This document shows, piece by piece, positions 1-11,679 of a stretch of 64,000 bases of DNA; the stretch's first letter is position 1, and the number at the start of each line of letters is the position of its first letter. The notes below the pieces were generated by a model, which ran no database searches, was not told where the DNA came from, and was given only the letters and a program-made list of their open reading frames with translations. Both the position numbers and the translations under genes were made by a program. Origin of the DNA: Eonycteris spelaea (Eukaryota; Chordata; Mammalia; Chiroptera; Pteropodidae); contig PUFA01000081.1 in the NCBI GenBank assembly GCA_003508835.1, positions 3,472,001-3,536,000 on the forward strand, read 5' to 3'.

Positions 1-49
1 CATATTTTGTCTATTCCATAGGTTGCCAGTTATATATATTTTAAACTAT

Positions 50-123
50 TTTCTTCCTGGCTTTATTGAAATATAATAGATAATTAGCTGCTCATATTTA
101 CATTGTACAATTCAATGAGTTTT
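50..123 (-). mobile_element. LINE-1 3'UTR tail fragment (old L1)
   Basis: A short antisense L1 3'-tail motif (ctttattgaaatataatag, then a 'tgtacaattcaatgag' block) precedes a second, separate L1 3' end at about 124. This makes it an older fragment abutting the next element. The family call rests on motif resemblance only. Confidence 0.5.
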
Positions 124-735
124 AATTTCAATTATAGTTGACATACAATAATATTTTAGTTTAAGTTGTACAGCATAGTGATTAGAGATGTATATAACTC
201 ACAACGTAATCACCCACTAAATCTAGTACCCCTCTTCCTTTTACATGTTTATTCCAACATTATTAACTATTATCCTTATGCCATAATTTATATCTCCATG
301 TCTATTTCGTAACTATCCATTTGTACTTCTTAATCTCTTTGCCTTTTTCTCCATCCCCTCAAACTTCCTCCCATGTAGTAGCCTCAAAATATTTCTCTGT
401 ATCTATGAGTTTATTTCCATTTTTTTTTGTTGTTGTTGTTTATTCTTTGGATTCCCATGTATGTGAAATCATGTGATATTTGTCTCTCTATCCAACCCAT
501 TTCATTCAGTGAAATATCCTCTAGGTCTCAAGGCAATATCTTTTTCCATCCCCTTATTTAAGTCTGTGTGTGTCTTTTGATCTGAAGTCTATTGTAGGCA
601 GCATGTGTAGAGTTTTGTTTTCTTATCTATTCAGCCACTCTATCTTTTGGCTGAATGCTTAATTCTTTTCTGGTTTGAGGTACTTGTTGATTATTACCAT
701 TCTTTAGTCCTGTTTTTGATACATGTTTTTTCTCC

Positions 736-1628
736 TTAAAAAGTCCCCTCCAACATTTCCTGTAATACGGGCTTGGTGTTGTTAATTTCTTTAGATTATT
801 TTTGTCTTAGAAGCTCTTTATCTTTCTTCAACTCTAATGATAACTTTTCTGGATAAAGTATTCTAGGTTGTAGATCCTGGGTTTTCATCATGTTGAATAT
901 TTTTTGTTAAACCCTTCTGTCCTACATAGTTTCTTTTGAGAATTCAGCTGCAAGTCTTATGGGAACTCCTTTGTAGGTAACTATCTGCTTTTCTCTTGCT
1001 GCTTTTATGAGTCTCCTTTGTCTTTAACCTTTGGCATTTCAATTATGATGCGTCTTGGTGTGGGCCTCTTTGGTTCCTGTTTTTTTGGGACTCTCTGAGC
1101 TTCCTGTGGTTTTATGACTATTTTCTTCACTAGGTTAGGGAAATTTTCCATCGCTATTTTCTTCAATATCTCTTCAACATCTTGTTTTCCTTCAAAACAA
1201 GAAACTCCTATGACATGGATATTTTTACATTTAATCATTTCCCATAGGCTCCTTAAATTATTATTATAGTCTTGGCTTCTTTTTTCTCGCCATTTTAAAT
1301 TGAGTGTCTTGTCTTCCCCATCCTCTATGTAGGTCATTCAGTCCTCTTCTTTATTCACTTTGTTTATTCCATTTAATACACTTTTCATTTCAGATAATGT
1401 GTTCTTCATTTCTGACTAGTTCTCTTTTATAATTTCCATTTCATTTTTATGGTTTTAAAAATCTCTTTTTTAAACTTATCACTGAATTCATCTACACTTC
1501 CCCTAAGCTCATCAAGTATCTTTATAAACCAGTGTTTTGAACTCTGTGTCTGTTAGATTGCTTGATTCCATTATTCCTGGATCTGTGTTCTCTTCTTCAT
1601 ATGGTTTTCTGTTTCTTTGCCTTCCCAT
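736..1628 (-). pseudogene. LINE-1 ORF1p remnant, near full length
   Basis: ORF1p is the RNA-binding, trimeric coiled-coil protein of LINE-1 that forms the retrotransposition RNP. On the minus strand a start codon at 1626-1628 opens a reading beginning MGRQRNRKPYEEENTD. Coiled-coil-type sequence follows, then the most intact frame (1337-1005). That frame carries the RRM-like block with ENFPNL and the diagnostic C-terminal-domain motif PKRPTPRRIIIEMPKVKDK. The reading ends near 736 with KPVLQEML-type sequence and a TAA. The span of about 297 codons is close to the usual ORF1p length, but the frame is broken more than once. An early break is at the aspartate-threonine-stop near 1520. It is not a host gene and should not make full-length protein. 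Confidence 0.85.
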
Positions 1629-1639
1629 TTTGGCTGCCT

Positions 1640-2522
1640 TTTTGTATCTGTTTCTATGTACTAAGCAAAGATCTTAAGTTTCCTGCTCTTTTGTGTGGAT
1701 TTGTGAAGTAGGTGTCCAGTGCCACAGTCCTGAGAGGGGTTCAGCTGCAGGCCAAACAGCCTAAGCTTTTGCCCCTCTGGGGCCATCTGTTAAGATTCAG
1801 CATGCAATCCAGAGATGCTGTGCTTATAGTTGCCTCAAGAAACCACACTAGATACGAGGCCAGCTGCCGCAGTGTGAGTCTTGGCACTGCCTCAGCAAGG
1901 AGCACCAGACTCACTGAGGATGCACCTGGATGTGGCTTGGGTGGGGCTGCAAGTGGGGGAGGCAGATTTTCAGGGAATCCTCTGGATGGAGCAACCTCTT
2001 ATCCGTTTGATGATGTCTCAGCTCTGGTGGCAGTGTGGTTGCACACTGGGAGAGAGGAGGGCTCAACAGAAGAACAAAGGCTACCACTGGCACTTCTGCC
2101 TGAGAGAGAGCCTTGCCTCTGGCCCTCACTCCAGCAACTCAGTGTTCCCTGTAAGCCCCTTGTGCCCTCCCTATCTGCAGCATCCAGCCCATCGCTGCTG
2201 CTCAGAGCGAGAAGGTCCATCACCCCAAAAGTGTGCTTGCAACGTCACAGTCCCTTTAAGAGGCATCCACAGCTGCATGCTGCCCCTGCTGCAGCCTCTG
2301 TCCTACTCAGCTGCTTGGACCTAGCCGCCTCAGTCTTCGCCCTCTCCTACCTTCTACCCATTGCAGGATGATTATTTCTTTCCTAGTTGTAGTGCTCCAT
2401 TTATCTAGATCCCAGGTGACTTTTGTTGCTCTTTGCTCTGTATTTCTGTCACAACCTTGAATTGTTGCAAGAGGGGTAAACAAAGCCTCTATCATCTACA
2501 CCATTTTTTCCCATCTTGTAGG
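1640..2522 (-). promoter_or_regulatory. L1 5'UTR / internal promoter region (decayed)
   Basis: This is the most GC-rich stretch in the first 14 kb. It lies immediately upstream (minus strand) of the ORF1 start and ends in the CAAGATGG box at 2511-2518, the position expected for an L1 5' end. By family knowledge this region drives L1 transcription. The plus-strand frames across it (for example 1712-2371) have no recognisable domain and are most simply a by-product of high GC. Current promoter activity is not implied. Confidence 0.6.
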
Positions 2523-3097
2523 TTGCTAGTTTTTGAAACACTGGCATATCAGGTAAGATCTTTTAGTATCCTTTCTTTATTTTTAAATCTCCCCTATCCA
2601 TTTCTTTTCTTTTTACTATTAAATTAATTCTAGTCTTTGTAATTTTCCTAATTTCCTTGATATTACCACATCAGGCTCCTAAACTCAACCTTAAATAACA
2701 GAAGTTGAGGGGGAAGGTAGAGTGTTTAGCAGAGAAGGATTAGAAGTAAAATACCTCTATTCATTTCTACCTGTTAGCCTTGGTTTTGAGGCATCTTTAG
2801 AAACTAGTTTTAATATTTCCTTAACTATCTCTGTATTAAAAGGATTTCAAAAAGTACTTCAAGATCACCTGTGCAATAAAGGTGGTTCGTACCATATCTA
2901 TTTCTTTTTCTATATCTTTAGGCAATAACATAATGGAATTTTACTTTAGAGGTGAGAAAATGTGACTATTTTACAGTGCAACTTTTATTGCCAAAAAAAT
3001 ATTAAGTTCAATATCCTGAAAGGCTACTGAAATATTAGTCATTGTAAAGTGGAATTTCATGTAATTAAAGAAGACACATGGATATTTCTGGGGGATC
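2523..3097. other. Unassigned AT-rich interval
   Basis: I recognise no gene, repeat family or structural motif here. Confidence 0.4.
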
Positions 3098-3230
3098 ATG
3101 AAAGTGTAGTGGATAAAGCACGCATTTTAGAGTTGGGGAGATCTGTGTTTCAATATTACTTTCTAATTATTAAGTATGTGAGCATGGAAAGTGTCTTAAC
3201 TTCTCTGAATTCCGTAAATGAGTAAGGAGG
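3098..3230 (+). mobile_element. MIR SINE fragment
   Basis: This degenerate MIR shows 'tagtggataaagcac', then a sensory-tail-like 'agatctgtgtttcaat', then a 'gtcttaacttctctgaat' block in the usual MIR order. The 3' end is missing. Confidence 0.6.
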
Positions 3231-3242
3231 AAAAGAGCATTA

Positions 3243-3440
3243 ATTAATTGAATAAAAATTTTCTGAAAATCCACTCTATGCCAGCTATTTCTCTAGACAT
3301 ACTTAATATGCCCACATGGAATTAACAGTCTAGTAGGAGAGACAGATGAGAAATATATGAATTGTATACAATTATTATAGTTGTGATAAGTGCTACCAAG
3401 AAAAACTATAGCATACAATGAGAGTAAGACCAATTGAGAG
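3243..3440 (-). mobile_element. L2 LINE 3' fragment (antisense)
   Basis: It carries the reverse complement of the L2 3' end: 'ctatgccagctatttctctag', then 'aacagtctagtaggagagac', then 'gtgataagtgctaccaag', all in the order expected of an antisense L2. Confidence 0.65.
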
Positions 3441-4224
3441 TAATTATGCACAGCAGATACTAAGAAATAGTATAAATGATAAATTTACTAAAAATAAGAA
3501 ATAAATTTATAAAAAGTTAAAAGCTATTTGGGGAGTTAGAGTTGTAAAAAATGTTTAAACAGCAGTTATCTTGAGTATCAGATTTCAAAGATTATTATTA
3601 AGTGTTGTGCTGATGCTATTTTAAAAAAAGTGCAATTAATGCTGGGTAAAGATTTGAATTTGAAAGATATTGTGAAAACATACTCCTGGTAAAATGCTTA
3701 TTTTTTTAGTTGTTGCATCTGACTAGTCTGGTCCTTACTTCTCTGCTGTCAGCATTGGCGATTGGTGGGACACATTAAGGTTCCTGATTAAGGCATTTGC
3801 ATTCAATTCTCAAATGAATTCAGGTCAACACTAATGAAAGTGCTTATGTGAAGCAAAAGAATTCTCCCCAGATAGCTTAGGCCATAACAGGGGATCTGTT
3901 ATAATACATACAGATTCTGAGCCAGATGTGGTAGTCGGGTCTCAGGAGAGACTGAAACAGATACAAGAAAGGCATCAATAACCAGAGCAGTGTCCTCTCC
4001 TCATTCTCTCCCATCTCTGTTTCATTCTATTCTCATAGCAAAGGACCTTCCTCTGCTTCTCTGTCTCTAGACTACAGGAGTTTCCAGCCAACTGCAGACA
4101 CTGATTAATACATCTCCCCAGGAGAGATAATCTGATCAGTCCCGCTTTGATCATGGTACTTAGTCCAATCCATAACGTCCAAGAGAATGGGATCACATGG
4201 CTCCCACTACCTAGAGAGAAACTT
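3441..4224. other. Unassigned interval; possible old repeat at 3890-4215
   Basis: The 3441-3890 stretch is AT-rich without recognised motifs. From 3890 to 4215 the composition shifts (more GC, pyrimidine-rich runs, 'ctccccaggagagataatctg') in a way that suggests an old LTR or DNA-transposon remnant. I cannot name the family. Confidence 0.3.
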
Positions 4225-4355
4225 CTAGGGTTTATTTATATGTCTCATGGGAATAAAAACAGTACCTACATTATCAGGAATGTTGTGAAGATGAGATGAA
4301 ATAATACATACTGCCTCACACATAGTAATCATTAATAAATACGAGCTATTATTGT
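4225..4355 (+). mobile_element. MIR SINE 3' half
   Basis: It shows 'cagtacctacattatcagga', then 'tgaagatgagatgaaataat', then 'cacacatagtaatcattaat', the consensus order of the MIR 3' half. Confidence 0.75.
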
Positions 4356-5139
4356 TACTCTTATAACTATTTGATGTATTTCAATTTTTGAAAAATGTTT
4401 TTGCTCAGACTCATTGGAATAATTTCAGGAAGTTTAGAATGAAGAAAAAGGCTTATTCTGTAACCAACTCTTAAGCAAGTTTGGGAGTGTGAGCCTGAAT
4501 GTGTCCTCATTAGTACAGTATTTATCAGTCTTAAAAACGTGGCTCATGTAATTAAATTTGTTATATTCTTTTCTGTTTCATTCTATTGAAGCAAACCAGA
4601 TGGGAAGAATGCAAATAAGAAAGCTTATCATTACCAAGGGTGAAAAAAATATTCAAGGCTAGCTGCTTAGATGTTTCTCGACTTCTAATGAATAAAATAG
4701 GCATTAATAGTAATATAATTGTTGCTACCCACTGCAGTTTGCAGTTATTAAAACAGTAATAAAAAGAAACTCATCATAGCCAGTACATGGTTTTCCCGCA
4801 TTTTAATAGGCATTTGCCTCTCTGAAATTAAGGCCTGCCCATTAAATCTCAGATTAATAAAGCGAATATATTTTAAAATCAATACACACTGGCTGAAAAT
4901 GTTTTTGTTTATTCTTTTTGCTATTTTCTCAAATTTTGGCTGACTGGAAAAACCTCTGGAGTTATAAAGTTAGTCTACTAGGTTAAAAGTTCTAGCATAT
5001 CTATGGGATTTCCATATCAAATAATTAAAAATAGGTAAAAATATCTTTTGGCAATTAAGTATGAGAAGATTTTGTTCTTTCTAGTAATAGGATGATTGAG
5101 ATTCAAGTCAATTTCAGTAAGCAGTATTAAGCCAGGCCC
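4356..5139. other. Unassigned AT-rich interval with possible conserved element
   Basis: No repeat is recognised. The 4680-4900 portion holds several TAAT/ATTA homeodomain-type cores among non-repetitive sequence and could be a conserved non-coding element. That cannot be judged without an alignment. Confidence 0.25.
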
Positions 5140-5472
5140 TGTGCCGACAGTTCCTCTGCCTGAGGCATTGCTTTCCTAGATATTTGCATGGCTCACCCCT
5201 CCTCTTTCTCAAACCTTCCCTCCAATTTTACCTTCTCAATGACGCCTACTCTGGCCACCCTGTTGGAAATACCTCTAACCCTACCTTCCTCAATCTCCTT
5301 ATCTTGCTGGATATTTTCCCAAAGAACTTTCTACAGTCTAACTTTTAGATGCCTCACCTATTTGTAACATTTATTGTATGTGTTCACACTGTTTTCATCT
5401 GTTTTCCCTGATGTATTTCCAGTGCTTCAAATGATGCCTGGCACAGAGTGGACCTTTAATAAATAATATATA
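5140..5472 (+). mobile_element. L2 LINE 3' end
   Basis: The block order is typical of the L2 3' end: 'cctctaccctgccttc'-like pyrimidine-rich ORF end, 'cttttagatgcctcacctat', then 'gatgcctggcacagagtgga' followed by an 'aataaat' tail. Confidence 0.8.
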
Positions 5473-5515
5473 AAATATATACTTTATATATAAATGCTAT
5501 ACATTATATATAAAG
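5455..5515. repeat. AT-rich low-complexity (TATA)n
   Basis: Runs of 'atatataaaatatata' and 'ttatatataaa' begin at the A-rich end of the preceding L2. Confidence 0.7.
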
Positions 5516-5689
5516 TTAGTGGGGCTAAAAATATTTGAATGTACGTTTTGATAGTACTATATATTTTTTAACTTTCATCCTTCTGTCCATCTACGAATAT
5601 TTTATGAGAATCTAATACTTTTATCTGGAGCTTTAACTCCAAAAAATCAAATATTTTCTATAAAATAGAATCAGAGCTATTGAAGGAAA

Positions 5690-5990
5690 AGTATTGGCTA
5701 CTGTGGAAAAGATAGCAGAGGTGGGCATAGGCTCTTTGAGGGGGAATGATGGGTAACAGTTATCTCAGCAAAGGGGCATGTCAGACAGAGTAATGTATGA
5801 CATGTGTGTGACAGGCAGAGAAACTGCACAAAGCAGAGGAGGAGAGAACTTTCAAAGAAAAAGAAGTTTAGTATCGCAGGCTATAGAGTGGGAATGACTC
5901 TACAGAAATTCAGGCAAAGTCCTCAAATACCTTGTAAGTCCCACTGATAAGCTTGGACTTGTCCTGAGCCAAAGTTTCCTTTGAGGGACT
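5690..5990 (-). mobile_element. L2 LINE fragment (antisense), weak
   Basis: It is faintly similar to the antisense L2 body ('accttgtaagtcccactgataagc' region with a 'ttggactt' follow-on). It is highly diverged. Confidence 0.35.
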
Positions 5991-6007
5991 CTTCCATTCT
6001 TGCTTTT

Positions 6008-6068
6008 AGTCAGTCAGTCAGTCTGTCTGTCTATCTATCTATCTAGCTATCATCTATCTAGCTATCTA
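6008..6068. repeat. Compound tetranucleotide satellite (GTCA)n(GTCT)n(ATCT)n
   Basis: Three related tetramers follow in series: 'cagtcagtcagt', 'ctgtctgtct' and 'atctatctatctagctatc'. This is the pattern expected of slippage with point changes spreading. Confidence 0.9.
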
Positions 6069-6089
6069 CTATTTAATTTTTGATGAGGT

Positions 6090-6450
6090 ACTACTCCTGA
6101 TACTAGAAAGGGAAACTGCAAACCTGACCTATCAGAGGCTAAATCCCCACAGACACAGGAATTGGTCCAGATGTGGCTACATGAGCCAGGCCTAGCCAAT
6201 TAGTGTAATTTCACTCTTCTCTAGCGTAAGTAATTAGTTCAAGATGGGAAAACTGGTTTAATTAAAGTGGATTCAGAAGTTACTAGAAGGAAAATATATT
6301 TTTTTAATATTAGATTTGAACCTTGAAAGCTTTGGTGGACTGGAGCTACTGGCAGCGGTCTCAGCACTACATGGAGCCTGAGAGTTAAGCCAGATGGAAT
6401 AGAGTCAGGATGGGGATCCTGGGTCTTGACATTGTCTGAGGCCTAAATGA
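6090..6450 (+). mobile_element. Old LTR-like repeat, family not assigned
   Basis: The motifs 'gtccagatgtggctacatga', 'gccaggcctagccaattag' and 'actggagctactggcagc' resemble a widely dispersed mammalian LTR family that I cannot name with certainty. No internal retroviral sequence adjoins it. Confidence 0.35.
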
Positions 6451-7261
6451 AGTTTCGCATAAAGCCAGAAAAAAACCTAGAGTTTTCAGAAATGTGAATT
6501 ATATTTCCGTTTTGCCTAAGCAGTTTGAGTTGGATTTTTCTGTCTTTGCAAAGGTGAGCATCCTGACGGTCTTAGATTGCAGATTTCCCTGCTGTGTGCT
6601 TCAATGTTGCAATTGTTTAAATCAGGTGCTGACACTGCTTGTTGACCATTACCAACACTTGAGCTGTTTCGGTACAATGACTTGAATTCCCTCTTGTTCT
6701 ATACATTCATCATTGCATCTGAAGAAATACTATCTTATTCATTTTATCCATTTTTCTAACACATTCCAAATTCTTTGATTTTTCACCTGTTCCAAACTTG
6801 TTATTTTCTGCGATGATTGAGGAAATTCCAGATAACATCAATAATTCTTTGCTTTTTTCTTGATAAGTATAGTGGCATGTTGATAAATTCTTATAGTCCT
6901 GTACCTAGCCCAAACTCCAAACATAGTATTAAAACCTTTTTTCAGATAATGCTTAACAGAGAAATTTTCACCATCCCTCAAACTCCAGCACAAATTGTAA
7001 TTTACTGTAACCTAAACAATATTTTCTCATCCATAGTGGAAAGATTCAACTTTTAAGAAGTCTGTATTGGTTGCATATTGATCAAATTAAAGTCTTTTTT
7101 TTTCTTTCAGAATTTAGTCGCAGACAGTTGTGAGTTTTAGTTTTTCTGAAAATGAATAGTTAATTTCATTACTCATTAATTTTAGTATGAAAATGCGCCT
7201 GTACCATATGTGTATTATTGTTTATTTCAGAATTATCTCTGAGATTATTTTAGTCACTTGT
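6451..7261. other. Unassigned interval
   Basis: This looks like non-repetitive sequence. No gene signal is recognised; short frames here have no domain. Confidence 0.35.
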
Positions 7262-7400
7262 TCATTTATGCATTTATTCATTCAACAAATTCTCGTCGAT
7301 CACCAGTCATTGCTCATAAGAGCACTGGTCCCTGGTGTAGGGACACATACCTGGTAATTCTTATTACCCAGAGCCTAACTATTAGGGTAAAAAGTGACAA
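7262..7400 (-). mobile_element. L2 LINE 3' tip (antisense), weak
   Basis: It begins 'tgcatttattcattcaacaa', the usual antisense start of an L2 3' end, then diverges quickly. Confidence 0.4.
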
Positions 7401-7744
7401 TATGGCATTAATAATAATATCATATGCTTAGGTGACATGCCTCAAGTTTTTTTTTTTTAATAAAATCATATACTTCTAAAAATTGTGACTGCACAGAGAG
7501 ATCTGAATCCTATAGAGAATTGACTCCTTTTATCGTAGGATATCAAAGCCTTTTGGAAAACGAACAGTCTTCATGGTAGGCCAACGATACACTGAGTCAG
7601 CAGATGATTGTAGGTTGGTCAAGGAGGTAAAATCAAAATATTGTTTCATATTCCTCTAACTCTATAACAAGATATACCAAAGGAGCTCAATAGATCTCTA
7701 TTGATCAGTTGATAAATAACTCTCTGCCTCTCTTCCATTTTCTC
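7401..7744. other. Unassigned interval with T10 run
   Basis: A T-run lies at 7448-7458. Nothing else is recognised. Confidence 0.3.
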
Positions 7745-8097
7745 TGTGCTATAGCCCATTGAACTTCTTTCAGAGTCCTAAATATTCAATGTTCATTCAA
7801 GCTTCAGCACTTTTACCCATGCTGTAACGTTTCCCTGAAATACTGTTCTATTTTCTGTTCAGTGAATATTTATTTATCTTTTGATCTTTAGGAACACTCC
7901 ACAGTGGGGTACTTCTCTAATGTTTTTGTAGTATCTCTGGCTGCATAATCTCATATCACTCTGAATGTCTTCAACTAGTTCACCTATCACACTACTGACC
8001 TTTTAGCTGATTTATCAGGTGACTATAAGTTTCAGAAGGGCAAAGACTATGCTTGCCTATTGACTGCAATATACTCAACAGCTCAGAGCCCAGCAAA
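7745..8097 (+). mobile_element. L2 LINE 3' end
   Basis: It shows 'gctgtaacgtttccctgaaa', 'cactccacagtgg', 'gggcaaagactatgcttgcc' and 'cagctcagagcccagcaaat', in the L2 3' order. Confidence 0.75.
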
Positions 8098-8108
8098 TAA
8101 TAATAATA

Positions 8109-8154
<46 letters not shown>
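8096..8154. repeat. (TAA)n then (TG)~21 microsatellite
   Basis: A short TAA run at the end of the L2 leads into an uninterrupted TG repeat (8111-8153). It probably grew from the L2 tail. Confidence 0.95.
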
Positions 8155-8155
<1 letters not shown>

Positions 8156-8737
8156 TGTGCTGCTGCTTCTCTTTGCAGAGCCAAGAAAGAAGAGAGCCTT
8201 GGAAGCTATTGATAAGAGCATTAGTACTTCAAAATTGATGCTGGCTGCATGCCATGCCTAAAGGGCATATGATGTCCATTGCTATTTGCTTTTCACAATC
8301 TCTGTGTTTTCTTTTTTTTTGAAAAGAGAGGAGGCTTATGTTTATGTGGATTGCAAATTTTGGGCAGGCTTCAGAGAGTTGCTGGATAGGTATTCTTGCA
8401 AGTAAATCTTTCCTTTCATCATAATTTCAGAATTCTTTCCCAAAGAAAGGGATCAGAACGAGCATTTCACTTAAGCCAGAGTGACTCACATCAGGTCATG
8501 AACTCACTGACTCACTCATGAATATACAGTTTTGTGTTTTGGACTCAAAATCACCATTGGGATCACAGCCAGAATGAAAATAATGTTTGGAGAGGTTATT
8601 GCTATTTGAATCTGAGAATCAAAGCCAGCTTTTATTTGTTTCTTTCTGTGGCATTTGCTACTTCTACCCAATCTTTGGCCTTTTAGATTGAGGAGTGTCA
8701 GAGGTGGGACATATTAGAGGTGAATCTCTTGGTTGGT
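8155..8737. other. Unassigned interval
   Basis: No gene or repeat family is recognised. Confidence 0.35.
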
Positions 8738-8765
8738 CATCCATCCATCCATCCATCCATCCATC
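8738..8765. repeat. (ATCC)7 microsatellite
   Basis: This is a perfect tetranucleotide tract of about seven units. Confidence 0.95.
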
Positions 8766-9051
8766 GGCTAAATAGATTCAGAGGCACTTGTAGAGTTATA
8801 CATCCAAGCTCTTGAGTTGGGAAGAGGCATTATGTCTATTTTGGAATTTGTGCAAGGCACAGTGATAAAAAGGGTAGTTAGATAGGAAGAAAAAAGGCAA
8901 AAGTGCTGTAAGATTCAAAAGGAGAATTTAGACATTATGCTGGACCTAGAAAATTTGGGTTGAAGGATATTTAAAATTTTCCAATCTTGCCTGTCTTATA
9001 TTTATTTGCTTTCTTACTCATTATCCATTCAGCATAGGGGATTTCATTGCT

Positions 9052-9318
9052 CATACTCCAGAATTAGACTGCTTGGGTTTGAGTCCTGGTATCACCTGTT
9101 GCTAAACTCATGTAGCTGGTCAAGGTGTTTGACAGTTCTGTCTCTCAGTTTGTACAGCTGTAAAATGGTAATAAGTAGAAGAACTACCTTAGATAATTGA
9201 GAAAAGAAGATGAGAAAATGGAAGTTGTAAGGATTTAATGAGATAATGGATGTAAAGTACTTAAAGCTCAGTGCCTGGCACATACTGAACACTCAGTACA
9301 TGTTGGTTTTTATTACTC
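9052..9318 (+). mobile_element. MIR SINE, near full length
   Basis: It carries tRNA-like 'gcttgggtttgagtcctggt', a core with 'ctgtaaaatggtaataag', then 'atgagataatggatgtaaag', 'cagtgcctggcacatactga' and a tail. The order matches the MIR consensus end to end. Confidence 0.9.
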
Positions 9319-9319
9319 A

Positions 9320-9730
9320 TCAAGAGTTTTAATGGCAAGTGTGTGCCAGACATATGTTGGTACCAAGAACAAAGTACAGTCCTCATATCTGTAAACTTTT
9401 CTAATAGAGAAAACCCCCAAGTGATTATTCAATATTATGATAAGCCCTACAACAGAGAACAAATGGGAAAAGTATGCTGTTAACTGAGGATGGAGCAACT
9501 ATATTTGACATTTGATTTTATATGGAAGGAGTAAAAGGTGTAAGAAATAGGTTTAAGAAATTCTTTAGGCAAAAAGAATTGCTCACAGAGATTTACAGCT
9601 CTGGAATGGTCTGGGAAGTAGGATGTGGCTGGTGCAGAAGGGTAATGAGACTGAGCTGGTTGGTGGGGAACTTCAAAACTCCCACCCTGTGAGGGGTGAT
9701 TGTGGAGGGCCCTGCATGCAAGGCTGAGTG
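9320..9730 (-). mobile_element. L2 LINE fragment (antisense)
   Basis: 'gtgtgccagacatatgttgg', 'gtacagtcctcatatctgta', 'ttatgataagccctacaaca' and 'gggccctgcatgcaaggc' follow the antisense L2 order. Confidence 0.65.
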
Positions 9731-11679
9731 TCATCCCTGGTTGCTCTATGTGCACCTTATATTGTAGAGGTAATATTTTCAATATTTGTTCCCAAATGTA
9801 TCTTGGGGTATTTTGGACACATTGTTTACAAAGTCTTACCTTGAACTTTGAATTCGGAAGGGGCATTAAATTTAGTTCAGATTTTTTTTAAGGTTCAGAA
9901 CTGAGATGTATGCGAGATATGGCTATATTATACAGTTGCTTTCGTATAAGTTGACTGATCTCACTCCATCATTACTTTTGGTACCATCTGAGACCCATTT
10001 TGTGAATCTCATAAAGCATTTTAAAAAGTACCAGTAATTTAAAAAGTATGAGCAATTTGCAAGGAGTTGAGAGAGTTGACATTAAAAAAAATACTGACAT
10101 GTCTTTCCTCCTTTTTAAAACTCTGTTCTCTCTCTCATGTTTACTGTTTTCCATTGAAATTTTCTTTTTATTTTAAGTGCTCTTTCCATATTGTTTCTTT
10201 CTCTAACACCACCTCTACCCCCAAGCTCATCCTTTCTCTAGCTTCTGTTAATAGTTTCAAACTGTGTTCTGCATATTTTTTGGGTTCTGTATGGAGTTAA
10301 CTCAGAGCCAGAGCTTGTGGAACTTCAAAATTCATACTCCAACTTTCACCTTGACTTGCTTTGTATATTGAGTTTCTAAGTAAGATATTGTTTAAAGAAA
10401 TGGTTCTGAGGTTATAGAAAGTTTAATATTATATATGGCCTTAGAATACTGAGTTGAAATTCATTTCCAATTTTCTTTAACCATTTATAAATAGTAAGAC
10501 AGATTTGAGTAGGGCCTCTTTCAAATACATTAGTGTCTGTATATATATATTTTTATTTTTCACAGTTGCTCTCGAACGACTTCTTTACTATTTTGCTTAC
10601 AATGCTGTTTTTTTTTTTTTAATGTGATTTCTGTGGGGGAATGTGCTGTTTCATACTCTTTCTCTGCGTTATACAAGTCAGAATGACATTCTTGAATCTT
10701 GCTTTTTAAAAGTTGTCACTGACTAGTGTTATGAAGCCCTTTATGCTAATAGCATATAAGGTTCAAATGAAAGAATAATAATGTATAGATTGATGTGCTT
10801 TTTATATGTTGTATAAAAGACATTTCCAAAAAGCAGGTACATTATGTTTCTACCTTCTTCTGGGAATGAGGTGGGTCTCCCTGTCTCAGAGTCTGCAACA
10901 GAGGATGTAAGAAGTGTCAGAAAGTGGAGGAGGAAGCAGTAATTCAATATTTATTGGACTGTAAAGCTCTGTAACTAAATGATAACTGTTACTTTCTCAT
11001 AGTTTTCGATAGTTTAGCAGGGGAGGAAGGGATCAGGGTAGAAAGGAAATAAATATGATTCATTTATTCATGAACAAGAATATGACTGCTATTCTTTTTT
11101 TTTTCATGCCAAAAATTAAGCCTCATACTGATGAAGCAAGATGGAGGGAGTAGAGGGAGAAATGTGTTGTAGAACCTTCTTTTTAAGGTTTTGTTAAGCA
11201 AATAGATACAGTGCAAATACAGTAAATGTCTTCTTGCCATTCTGATGTTTACTTCTCTCAAACTTAGAGGCTGCTTTAGTTTTCTTCTTTGCTTATAACT
11301 GAACGAAGCTATACATATGTATTATCTTGAGATTTTTTCCTCTGCAAATCCAATTCTCAGACATTTTGTTCTTTTTCTGAGCCATATTACATTTGTCTGC
11401 ATCATTCTCCCCTTTAACATGAAATTATCAAATTCCACACAAGCCTCATTCTTCCCTTGTGCTTAAATATACCTCTGAAAATAGTTTTGATCCAAATATA
11501 TTTTGTCATTGTTTTTAATAGGTTTGTGTTTTATTTATTTTTGAGTATGCATGTGTGTGTGTGTGTGTGTGTATTTTTGTGTGTTGTGTGTGAGGGAGAG
11601 AGAATTTGAATCTGATAAACCCACCCATGTGTATACTACTTTGTGGTAACTTAAGAATTTCTTACAGTGAAATATAATT
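9731..11679. other. Unassigned ~1.9-kb interval
   Basis: AT-rich sequence without a recognised repeat family or exon. It includes a T12 run (10608-10620) and a TG run at 11551-11572. Confidence 0.35.
11551..11572. repeat. (TG)n microsatellite
   Basis: About eleven TG units, followed by imperfect TG-rich sequence to about 11592. Confidence 0.9.

Larger units (their letters stand above)
124..2522 (-). mobile_element. Antisense LINE-1 lacking most of ORF2 (half-L1-like)
   Basis: On the minus strand the order is 5'UTR (about 2522 to 1630), ORF1 (1628-736), a short inter-ORF stretch, the start of ORF2 (endonuclease N-terminus, about 690-530), then an abrupt switch to the ORF2 C-terminal end and 3'UTR (about 525-124). 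The endonuclease-like stretch near 530-580 (AGACACACACAGACTTAAAT in sense) is followed directly by the L1 C-terminal/3' block near 470-525. The rest of the endonuclease and all of the reverse transcriptase are therefore absent. Total length is about 2.4 kb against about 6 kb for a normal L1. ORF1 without RT, under an L1 3' end, is the architecture of half-L1 (HAL1) elements, which must borrow RT in trans. A one-off internal deletion of an ordinary L1 would look the same in a single copy. The minus-strand 5' end carries CAAGATGG (2511-2518), resembling the YY1-type box at L1 5' ends. Confidence 0.8.

Noticed and set aside
1712..2371. 219-codon plus-strand frame
   Set aside because: It lies antisense across the GC-rich 5'UTR of the L1 at 124-2522. 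It has no known domain and a skewed composition. High GC alone lowers stop frequency there.
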